NCBI GenBank assembly: GCA_963704405.1
Contig: OY969903.1
Span: 1,674,001-1,738,000 of the forward strand
Origin: MFD01213-c1 sp963704405
GTDB taxonomy: Bacteria > Planctomycetota > Phycisphaerae > Tepidisphaerales > Tepidisphaeraceae
Direction: 5' to 3'
Length of the DNA: 64,000 bases
The translations under genes were made by a program, and so were the position numbers. This document shows, piece after piece, positions 8,497-15,381 of this stretch. The notes under the pieces are model-generated. The model ran no database searches, was not told where the DNA came from, and saw only the letters and a program-made list of their open reading frames with translations. How positions within the stretch are numbered: position 1 is the stretch's first letter; each line of letters opens with the position of its first letter.

Positions 8497-10313
8497 GCGG
8501 TGAAGATCCTGTCAGCGGAAAAACCTTCGGCGAGATCGCCCGCCGCAGCCGCTCGATGCATCGCACGCAGGGCTTCGCCAACTTCGCTGGTTACGGCGGG
8601 GCGGGTCCAAAGACGGAGTCATTCATCCTTCTTGCCGGTGAATCTGCTGCCAAAGATATTTTCGACGGCATCGATACCACGTGGTCCCGCATCGACGGCG
8701 GGGCGGAGATCGGCCGCCTGACAGATCAGGCCATTGCGCAATTCAACCCGCATGATCCTGCCGCCAGCGTGCCGGCATTACTTACGATCCGGGCACAGCT
8801 TGCCGCGCTCGCCGCCGATCGCCAGATCGAAGTGAAGCGGAAGCAACTCGATCACGTCCTGCAATCGTGCCTCGGGTTGACAGTGGATACGACCACACCG
8901 CAGGCCGAAGTCATCCCCGGCGAAGCGTTAAAGTTGCATCACACTGCCACCGTCCGTTCAACCGTCCCCGTCCGCTGGGTCGCGACACGCTATCCCGGAA
9001 CGGACGCACAATCAGAAGCTCCTGTCGATCTCAAGCCCGACGAACCCAGTACAAAAGATTCCTCATCCACGCTTCCCACTGGCACGCTCATCAGCCAGCC
9101 CTATTGGCTTCGCGAGCCCGCCACCGCGGGGATGTTTCGCATCGACAATCCCTCCCTTATTGGCCTTCCCGAAAACCCGCCTGCCTTCCCCATCCAACAT
9201 GTTTTTGAAGTCGGCGGCCAAACGCTGATCGTCAATGATGAACCAATGCAGGTGACAATAGATCCTGCCAAAGGCGAAACACACCGACGGCTGGAAGTGA
9301 TCCCGCCAGTCTCGCTCAGCGTCCCCTTCGACGTCGCGATTTTCTCCCCGCCCGGTGCGGCCAGGCCCGTCACCATCACCATCAACGCATCTCGTGCCAA
9401 TGCAGCCGGAACCCTCGAACTCACCGCGCCCCAGAACTGGCAGATCGCCCCCATATCTCAGCCATTCAACCTCGCCGCCGTCGGCGATCACACGCAACTC
9501 ACGTTCACCGTCACCGCGCCCCCGCAAGCCGCGACGGCTGATCTCATCGCCACCGCCAGGATCAACGGTTCAGCATACAACAACCAGCGACAGGAAATTC
9601 GCTACGCCCACTTGCCGCCCATTCTCCTTCAACCCCCCGCCAGAATGAAGGCCGTCAGCCTGGACCTCGCCATCCGCGGCAAAAAAATCGCTTATCTCCC
9701 CGGCGCCGGCGACAGCGTCGCCGACTGCCTCACCCAAATGGGCTACGCCGTTACGCCCATCACCGGCGAAGACATTACACCAGCCCGCTTGAAAGATTTT
9801 GACGCCGTGGTCGTCGGTGTTCGCGCCCTCAACGTCCGCACCGATCTCACCAACCAAATGCCCGCACTCTTCGATTTTGTCCACACCGGCGGCAACGTCA
9901 TCATGCAGTACAACACGCCCGGTGAATTCAAAGTTGCTCAGCCGGCCCCATATGATTTCAAGCTTTCGCGCGATCTTCCGCACAATCGCGTGACCGATGA
10001 AACCGCTCCAGTCACCCTCCTGGTTCCCGATCATCCCGCATTCAACACGCCAAACAAAATCACCCCCGCTGACTTTGACAACTGGGTCCAGGAGCGCGGC
10101 TTAAACTTCCCCAGCGAGTGGGACACTAAAAACTTCACCGCACTCCTCTCCTGCAGCGACCCAGGCGAGCCCCCGCTCCGTGGCGGTCTCCTTGTCGCCC
10201 GCTATGGTCAGGGCTACTTTGTCTACACCGGCCTCGCCTGGTTCCGCCAGCTTCCCGCCGGCGTCCCCGGCGCATACCGACTCTTCGCTAACCTGGTTTC
10301 CCTCGGAAAATGA
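8430..10313 (+). CDS. Large PIG-L deacetylase, C-terminal part (frameshifted gene)
   Basis: Continuation of the PIG-L gene; the ATG at 8430 is a frame boundary, not a likely real start. It resumes with SGEDPVSGKTFGEIARRSRS and HRTQGF, the usual end of the large PIG-L catalytic domain. A long beta-rich middle follows. The last roughly 220 residues look like a class I glutamine-amidotransferase/ThuA-like fold: KIAYLPGAGDSVADCL, DFDAVVVGVRALNVR, GGNVIMQYNTPGE and GGLLVARYGQG. No in-frame stop interrupts 1.8 kb, which argues against an old pseudogene. The stop overlaps the ATG of the small membrane gene at 10310. Confidence 0.75.
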   Translation: MAAQAHPSKRQRQCAGALHMDVSGEDPVSGKTFGEIARRSRSMHRTQGFANFAGYGGAGPKTESFILLAGESAAKDIFDGIDTTWSRIDGGAEIGRLTDQAIAQFNPHDPAASVPALLTIRAQLAALAADRQIEVKRKQLDHVLQSCLGLTVDTTTPQAEVIPGEALKLHHTATVRSTVPVRWVATRYPGTDAQSEAPVDLKPDEPSTKDSSSTLPTGTLISQPYWLREPATAGMFRIDNPSLIGLPENPPAFPIQHVFEVGGQTLIVNDEPMQVTIDPAKGETHRRLEVIPPVSLSVPFDVAIFSPPGAARPVTITINASRANAAGTLELTAPQNWQIAPISQPFNLAAVGDHTQLTFTVTAPPQAATADLIATARINGSAYNNQRQEIRYAHLPPILLQPPARMKAVSLDLAIRGKKIAYLPGAGDSVADCLTQMGYAVTPITGEDITPARLKDFDAVVVGVRALNVRTDLTNQMPALFDFVHTGGNVIMQYNTPGEFKVAQPAPYDFKLSRDLPHNRVTDETAPVTLLVPDHPAFNTPNKITPADFDNWVQERGLNFPSEWDTKNFTALLSCSDPGEPPLRGGLLVARYGQGYFVYTGLAWFRQLPAGVPGAYRLFANLVSLGK

Positions 10314-10489
10314 ACTCCGCCAACAATTCCCAATCCGCCTCATCCACCGCCGCTTCCCCAGATGGAACTGACGCTGATTCCGTCGGTGTGCCGCTGCTTC
10401 GCTGCTGGCCCGCAGTTTACATTGTCGTCACGATCATCTTTATTTTCTGGGTCGTCCTGCTCACCACGCTCTCCAGGGCCTTCGCGTGA
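10310..10489 (+). CDS. Small single-pass membrane protein upstream of symporter
   Basis: A 59-residue frame with a Ser/Ala-rich polar N-terminus and one hydrophobic helix (WPAVYIVVTIIFIFWVVLL). Its ATG overlaps the PIG-L stop (ATGA) and its TGA overlaps the GTG start of the symporter gene (GTGA), so it sits in a tightly coupled three-gene run. Small one-helix companions are known next to several solute:sodium symporters, for example the YjcH-ActP pair; a similar accessory role is inference from position and topology. No domain is recognised. Confidence 0.6.
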   Translation: MNSANNSQSASSTAASPDGTDADSVGVPLLRCWPAVYIVVTIIFIFWVVLLTTLSRAFA

Positions 10490-11709
10490 ACGCCGTCGAT
10501 TATCTCGTACTCCTCGGCTCCATGCTGGGCATCGCCGCCTACGGCATCTGGCGAACGCGCGGCCATCGCGATCTCAGTGCCTACCTCAAAGGCGCAGGCG
10601 ACACGCACTGGTTCGTCATCGGCCTCTCGGTTATGGCCACTCAGGCAAGCGCCATCACATTTCTTTCCACGCCCGGCCAGGGTTACGAAAGCGGCCTGGG
10701 TTTCGTGCAGAATTATTTCGGCGCGCCGTTTGCGCTCATCATCGTCTCCGCCGTCTTTCTTCCGATTTATCGCCGTCTGAAAGTGTACACGGCCTATGAA
10801 TACCTCGGGCAACGATTCGACACCAAAACCCGCCTCCTTGGCGCGGGCCTTTTCCTCCTGCAGCGCGGCCTCGGCGCAGGCATCACCATCTACGCCCCGG
10901 CAATTGTCCTCTCTACCGTCTTCGGGTGGCGGCTGGATCTCACGATCCTCTTCAGCGGGCTCCTGGTGATCGTTTATACCGTTGCCGGCGGCAGCGATGC
11001 CGTCAGCCACACGCAGAAATATCACCTCGGCGTGATCTTCGCCGGCATGTTCGCAGCCTTCCTCATCCTTCTCGCCAAGCTCCCTGCCTCGCTTAGCGCC
11101 ACGGATGCCCTCACGGTCGCCGGCGGATTCCATAAGCTCGACGCTGTCGATTTCTCCCTCAACCTTAAGAGTCGCTACACCTTCTGGTCGGGCACGCTCG
11201 GTGGAATGTTTCTTGCCCTCTCTTACTTCGGCACCGATCAATCGCAGGTCCAGCGCTACATCGGCGGTTCATCCCTTCGCCAAAGCCGTCTTGGCCTGAT
11301 GTTCAATGCCGTCTGCAAAATCCCCATGCAGTTTTTCATCCTGCTTCTGGGCTCGCTTCTGTTCGTCTTCTACCAGTTCGAGCAGCCTCCCATTTTCTTC
11401 AACCAATCCGTCTGGACCGCCGCCCTGAATCACGATCCCGATCACCATCTGCATGATCTCCAGACGCAGTTCACCATTGCCCACGCGGAAAAAGAAAAGC
11501 TCATCCAAATCTGGCTGACCGCCCGCCACACCGGTGACCTTACTGCTGCGGCGGGCGCCGCGCGAAGGCCATCGCCGCCAACGATCGAGCCGGCTCTATC
11601 CGCGCCCAAGCCAAAAACGCCCTCACAAAGGCGAACACCAGCGCCAAGGCAAATGACTCCGACTACGTCTTCATTTCCTTTATCCTCGCCCACCTCCCCC
11701 ACGGGTTAA
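10486..11709 (+). CDS. Sodium:solute symporter (SSS family), N-terminal part (frameshifted)
   Basis: Polytopic membrane transporter of the solute:sodium symporter family; substrate unknown. It starts with GTG overlapping the upstream TGA. Family features are VIGLSVMATQASAITFLSTP, YTAYEYLGQRFD, GGSDAVSHTQKYHLGVIFAG and SYFGTDQSQVQRY. The genuine sequence runs to about ARHTGDLTAAAG. The remaining residues to the stop at 11709 are out of frame, and the family sequence continues in frame 11556-12200. The break is in GCGGGCGCCGCGCG (about 11543-11565) and fits one missing base. Confidence 0.8.
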   Translation: MNAVDYLVLLGSMLGIAAYGIWRTRGHRDLSAYLKGAGDTHWFVIGLSVMATQASAITFLSTPGQGYESGLGFVQNYFGAPFALIIVSAVFLPIYRRLKVYTAYEYLGQRFDTKTRLLGAGLFLLQRGLGAGITIYAPAIVLSTVFGWRLDLTILFSGLLVIVYTVAGGSDAVSHTQKYHLGVIFAGMFAAFLILLAKLPASLSATDALTVAGGFHKLDAVDFSLNLKSRYTFWSGTLGGMFLALSYFGTDQSQVQRYIGGSSLRQSRLGLMFNAVCKIPMQFFILLLGSLLFVFYQFEQPPIFFNQSVWTAALNHDPDHHLHDLQTQFTIAHAEKEKLIQIWLTARHTGDLTAAAGAARRPSPPTIEPALSAPKPKTPSQRRTPAPRQMTPTTSSFPLSSPTSPTG

Positions 11710-12200
11710 TCGGCCTTCTCGTCGCCGCCTTCTTCGCCGCCGCGCTTTCTTCCAAGGCTGCGGAACTCAATGCGCTCGGTTCAACCACTACGGTGGACAT
11801 CTATCGCCATCTCATCAAACGATCGGCCACCGATGAACATTACGTCATCGCCTCCAGGTGTTTCACCGTTTTCTGGGGCATGGTCGCGATCGCCTTTGCG
11901 CTCTTCGCCAATCTTTCCGAAAATCTCCTTCAGGCCGTCAACATCCTGGGCTCCGTCTTCTATGGCGTAGTCCTTGCCCTCTTCCTTGTCGCCTTCTTCC
12001 TCCCTCGAATCCGCGGCACGCCCGTTTTCTGTTCCGCCCTCATCTCCCAGGCTGTGGTTTTCATCCTCTATTACTCTCTGTCCATCAGCTACCTCTGGTA
12101 CAACCTGATCGGCTGCGCCGCCTGCGTGGCGATCAGCATCCTGCTCCAACTGATACTGGGAAAGGATCAACCACAGACTTACACCGATGCACAGAGATGA
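11556..12200 (+). CDS. Sodium:solute symporter, C-terminal part (frameshifted)
   Basis: Second part of the symporter, read one base out of phase with 10486-11709. It resumes with KAIAANDRAGSIRAQAK and the membrane segment HGLIGLLVAAFFAAALSSKA. The conserved AAELNALGSTTTVDIYRH and later helices (FWGMVAIAFALFANL, VLALFLVAFFLPRI) follow. The first ATG in this frame is at 11793, but the conserved sequence clearly begins earlier. The last residues (DQPQTYTDAQR) are encoded by a CCACAGACTTACACC-like stretch that resembles dispersed intergenic repeats, so the tail may be repeat-derived. Confidence 0.7.
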   Translation, partial: RRAKAIAANDRAGSIRAQAKNALTKANTSAKANDSDYVFISFILAHLPHGLIGLLVAAFFAAALSSKAAELNALGSTTTVDIYRHLIKRSATDEHYVIASRCFTVFWGMVAIAFALFANLSENLLQAVNILGSVFYGVVLALFLVAFFLPRIRGTPVFCSALISQAVVFILYYSLSISYLWYNLIGCAACVAISILLQLILGKDQPQTYTDAQR

Positions 12201-12232
12201 AGAGTGCGCGAAGATGTAACGAAGAGCCCCAC

Positions 12233-13009
12233 ATGCCCTCCACCCCCCTGATCTGCTTCGGCCAGCAACCCTGCGGCTTTTTCCCGCGCCGCTTCCTCGT
12301 CGCCAAAATCCTCACCGCCCGCCGCCTCCAATCGCAGGTCGGAGGCGAAATCGTCTTCTTCTGCCACGATAGCGATCACGATCCCCGCGAAACGCGCACC
12401 ACTCTGCGCCACCGGAAAACCAGTGAACCGTTCGAGCTCAATTTCACCTTCGAAAACAAGCTCCAGAGAAAATATTCTCCGCTGCATCTCAAGCGCATCC
12501 CCAGCGATTGGCACACCCGCACAGCCCAGCAACTTCCTGCGTATGTCGACCGTCAACTCGTGGAAGCCTTCGCAAAAACCCCGCTCACGAACGTCGCCGA
12601 CTTCTGCCTCGCGATGTATGGTCATATGGGCCTTCTTCGCGGCATCCGCGTCGTCCGCTCCAGCGACGCCGCCTTTCGGACCGCTGCGTGCGACGTCCCG
12701 GACTTCTTTGTCGATGTTTCCCACGCCGGCGAAATTGTCCGCGCCCGCTCGATGAACGGCTCACTCAAACTCCACGAAGGCGGCGACTCTTACCTCACCC
12801 TCCCTAGCACATCTTTCACCAAATCCCAAATCAGCCCCACGCGCGATACCCGCCTCCGCTGGATGCAATCCGTCCTGCACTGCACGCACTATGTCGCCGG
12901 CGCGAGCGAACAAAATTACCTCAACAAGCACGATGCTCCGGAAGTAACTTATGTCGAACGTGATACCATCGAGCGATCCGATGAAGCCTACACCGATCTC
13001 CCAACCTGA
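12233..13009 (+). CDS. Short BshC-like protein (candidate bacillithiol cysteine ligase)
   Basis: 258 residues, not confidently recognised. The N-terminus LICFGQQPCGFF, followed by about 25 residues and IVFFCHDSDHDPRET, resembles two segments of BshC: the GQQ-G loop and the VFW-EDHD segment. BshC normally has about 530 residues, so this would be half length and lacks the long coiled coil. Position supports the idea: it lies between the symporter and a BshB-like deacetylase, with bshA next, so the third bacillithiol step would otherwise be missing here. It ends 4 bases before the BshB-like start. Assignment is inference from short motifs plus context; a sugar- or nucleotide-binding protein of another kind remains possible. 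Confidence 0.45.
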   Translation: MPSTPLICFGQQPCGFFPRRFLVAKILTARRLQSQVGGEIVFFCHDSDHDPRETRTTLRHRKTSEPFELNFTFENKLQRKYSPLHLKRIPSDWHTRTAQQLPAYVDRQLVEAFAKTPLTNVADFCLAMYGHMGLLRGIRVVRSSDAAFRTAACDVPDFFVDVSHAGEIVRARSMNGSLKLHEGGDSYLTLPSTSFTKSQISPTRDTRLRWMQSVLHCTHYVAGASEQNYLNKHDAPEVTYVERDTIERSDEAYTDLPT

Positions 13010-13013
13010 TTCC

Positions 13014-13769
13014 ATGAACCAAACTCCCGCGCACTCGCTATCGCCGGCGCCACAGATAAATTCGCTTGCCCCGCTCATCGCTTTCGCCGCTCACCCCGAC
13101 GATCTGGAATTCGCCGTCGGTGCATTACTCGCCGGGGAATCCCGATCTAAGCGCCCCGTTCATCTCGTCATCTGTTCCCGCGGCGAATCCGCAACCAATG
13201 GCTCCCCCGATCAGCGCCAGCAGGAATCCCAATCCGCCGCCAAAGTTCTCGGCGCCACAATTGAGTTCATGGAACTCGACGGCGACGCCCATCTGGAAAT
13301 CAAACTCGCCCACACTCTGAAAATCGCCGCTATTCTGCGTCGTCATCGTCCCGCAATGGTGCTCGCCCCCAGCACAATGGAAAACCAGCATCCCGACCAT
13401 CCGCGCCTTGGCCGCCTCATCCAGGACGCCGCCCGCCTTGCCCGCTACGCCGGCGTAAAAGAACTTCTTGCAACGCCACCGCACACAATCCAAAGTCTTT
13501 TTTTCTACGCCATCACAACCGAAGCCGAGCCTTCCGGTATTACGCCTATATTCATTGACGTCTCGTCCCCGGAGCTTCTAGCAACCTGGAAATCCGCCAT
13601 GCAATGCCACGCGTCCCAAACCACCCGCCCTTACATAGACTTTCAACTCACCCGCGCCCACCTGAACGGGCTTCGCGCCGGTGTAACCCACGCCATCGCG
13701 ATCTACCCCGCGAACCCCATCATCGTCGATTCCCTCGCACCTCTCTCACGCACTGCCCGGTATTTTTAA
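13014..13769 (+). CDS. bshB: PIG-L family deacetylase, BshB-like
   Basis: 251 residues. Zinc-dependent deacetylase of the PIG-L/LmbE fold, with AAHPDDLEFAVGALL at the N-terminus and PSTMENQHPDHPRLGRL as the second metal/substrate motif. In bacillithiol synthesis BshB removes the acetyl group from GlcNAc-malate, the product of BshA, which is encoded next. The ATG at 13014 directly follows the upstream stop; ATGs at 12951 and 12981 would overlap the upstream gene. It is shorter and simpler than the large exported PIG-L protein of this cluster and has no signal peptide, which fits a cytoplasmic thiol pathway. Confidence 0.75.
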   Translation: MNQTPAHSLSPAPQINSLAPLIAFAAHPDDLEFAVGALLAGESRSKRPVHLVICSRGESATNGSPDQRQQESQSAAKVLGATIEFMELDGDAHLEIKLAHTLKIAAILRRHRPAMVLAPSTMENQHPDHPRLGRLIQDAARLARYAGVKELLATPPHTIQSLFFYAITTEAEPSGITPIFIDVSSPELLATWKSAMQCHASQTTRPYIDFQLTRAHLNGLRAGVTHAIAIYPANPIIVDSLAPLSRTARYF

Positions 13770-13814
13770 ATATAAAAACGGAAGAAGTATGAACCACAGA
13801 TGTCCCCAATCTTT

Positions 13815-13877
13815 AGTAGCACGGGCGCCTCGCTCGTGTCCAACCGTATCAGACACGGGCAAGGCGCCCGTGCTACT
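13815..13877. repeat. Palindromic intergenic repeat (26-bp arms, 11-base loop)
   Basis: Two arms of 26 bases (13815-13840 and 13852-13877) pair with 24 of 26 matches around the loop CAACCGTATCA; the core is AGCACGGGCGCCT. It lies between the BshB-like gene and bshA, where it could act as an RNA hairpin. Similar CACGGGCGCC palindromes are, from general knowledge, common dispersed repeats in planctomycete genomes. Flanking words CCACAGAT and AATCCGTGGCTAAT look like another dispersed repeat family. Confidence 0.85.
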
Positions 13878-13886
13878 CTTACCTGC

Positions 13887-15065
13887 ATGAATCCGCGTAA
13901 ATCCGTGGCTAATCCTCCTCTGAAAATCGCCCTCACCTGCTACCCCACCATCGGAGGCAGCGGCGTGCTCGCCTCCGCCCTCGGTGAAAACCTCGCCGCC
14001 CGCGGCCACGAAATTCATTTCATCAGCTACGAACGCCCCTTCCGCCTCCCCCCAAATGCCCCGCGCCTCTACTTCCATCCCGTCAACATCAATGACTACG
14101 GCCTGTTCAAATACCCCGACTACACGCTTCCCCTTTCCGTAAAAATGGCCGAAGTCGCGCGCGACCATGCGCTCGACATCCTCCACGTCCACTACGCCGT
14201 CCCCCATGCCACCGCCGCCATTCTTGCACGCTCGATGCTCCCCGCGGCCATCCAGCCTCGCGTCGTCACCACGCTTCATGGCACCGACACCACGCTTCTC
14301 GGCCGCGATCCCGGCTATGGCCCCGCTATCCGCCACGCTCTTTCCTGCTCTGATGCCGTCACCACCGTTTCAGAGTTTCTGAAAAAGGAAACCCAGATAT
14401 TGCTGAGCTTCGATCGCCCGATCGACGTCATCTATAATTTTTTCCAGCCCCGTGCGCCGCAGCGCACGCGCCAGCAGGTCCGTGAGGAACTTGGCCTGAC
14501 GACCGAATCCTTCATCCTCCACGCCAGCAATCTTCGCCCTGTCAAGCGCATCGACCTGCTCCTGCAGGCCGCGGCGCTGATCCGCCCGAAACACTCCTTC
14601 AAGCTTTTGATCCTGGCCGGCGAAGATTTCTCTCCCTATCTCGCATTAGCCCATCAGCTCGGTTTGCAAGACCGCCTCATCATTCGCGAGAAAATCATTG
14701 AAATAGAAGACTATCTCCAGGCCGCCGACATGGCTCTTTTCACCTCTGATATGGAAAGCTTCTGCCTTGGAATTTTAGAAGCCATGTGCTTCGCGTGTCC
14801 CAGCGTCGCCACCCAGGTCGGCGGCATCCCCGAAGTCATCCAACAAAACCAAACCGGCCTGCTTGTCCCCCCAAACAACGCCGCCGCCCTCGCCCGCGCC
14901 GCCGAATCGCTGCTGCAAAACCCCGCGCTCTGCGCCACAATGGGCCAGGCTGCCCAATCCCGCGCCAAAACCCTCTTCTCCGCAGACGCGATCGTTTCGC
15001 AATATGAAGCGCTGTATCACCGCGTCGCCAAAGCAAAAATTCCACCACAATTATCGCCGATATAG
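13887..15065 (+). CDS. bshA: N-acetyl-alpha-D-glucosaminyl L-malate synthase BshA
   Basis: GT4-family glycosyltransferase joining UDP-GlcNAc to L-malate, the first step of bacillithiol synthesis. 392 residues from the ATG at 13887; the open frame begins at 13800 but its first 29 codons come from the palindromic repeat. Family hallmarks are LKIALTCYPTIGGSGVLAS, HFISYERPF, LDILHVHYAVPHA, TLHGTDTTLLG, SDAVTTVSEFL, HASNLRPVKR and the donor-site Glu motif ESFCLGILEAM. These match BshA specifically rather than generic GT4 enzymes. Together with the BshB-like and putative BshC-like genes upstream it supports low-molecular-weight thiol synthesis. Confidence 0.9.
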   Translation: MNPRKSVANPPLKIALTCYPTIGGSGVLASALGENLAARGHEIHFISYERPFRLPPNAPRLYFHPVNINDYGLFKYPDYTLPLSVKMAEVARDHALDILHVHYAVPHATAAILARSMLPAAIQPRVVTTLHGTDTTLLGRDPGYGPAIRHALSCSDAVTTVSEFLKKETQILLSFDRPIDVIYNFFQPRAPQRTRQQVREELGLTTESFILHASNLRPVKRIDLLLQAAALIRPKHSFKLLILAGEDFSPYLALAHQLGLQDRLIIREKIIEIEDYLQAADMALFTSDMESFCLGILEAMCFACPSVATQVGGIPEVIQQNQTGLLVPPNNAAALARAAESLLQNPALCATMGQAAQSRAKTLFSADAIVSQYEALYHRVAKAKIPPQLSPI

Positions 15066-15381
15066 GCAGATATAAACTAGCGGCCCATATGTCTCACCTG
15101 GCATAGCGCCGCTGCCAACGGCTGATTTTCATAGTCGGACTCACTTTTGGCATATACTTCCCAGCTTATATAACTATACTATCCTGCTCCATATGACCGA
15201 GTCAGGGTAAGCGTCATTCATTCCAACGCTGGCTGCCTCCCTCGCCTTTTGCCGTAAGGCCAAAACGCTGGCCGATTCTCCTCCGTCCCTGTCGAAGCGC
15301 GAAACTTTGCTTCGATAAGGAAAATCTGCGATGTCCGGGGAGGCTTTACACAGTAAAGCCTTGGCATCGTAGGAGGAATTT
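15066..15381 (+). promoter_or_regulatory. Structured 5' leader of the hybrid sensor kinase gene
   Basis: 316 bases without a gene. The half next to the kinase start holds three consecutive perfect hairpins. The first has GGCC arms around AAAACGCT (about 15258-15273). The second pairs TCGAAGC (15292-15298) with GCTTCGA (15309-15315). The third pairs GGCTTTAC (15342-15349) with GTAAAGCC (15353-15360), with loop ACA. The last ends 10 bases before the AGGAGG site (15371-15376). This suggests a leader that controls translation; I could not match it to a known riboswitch. The upstream half shows nothing I can name. Confidence 0.45.
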
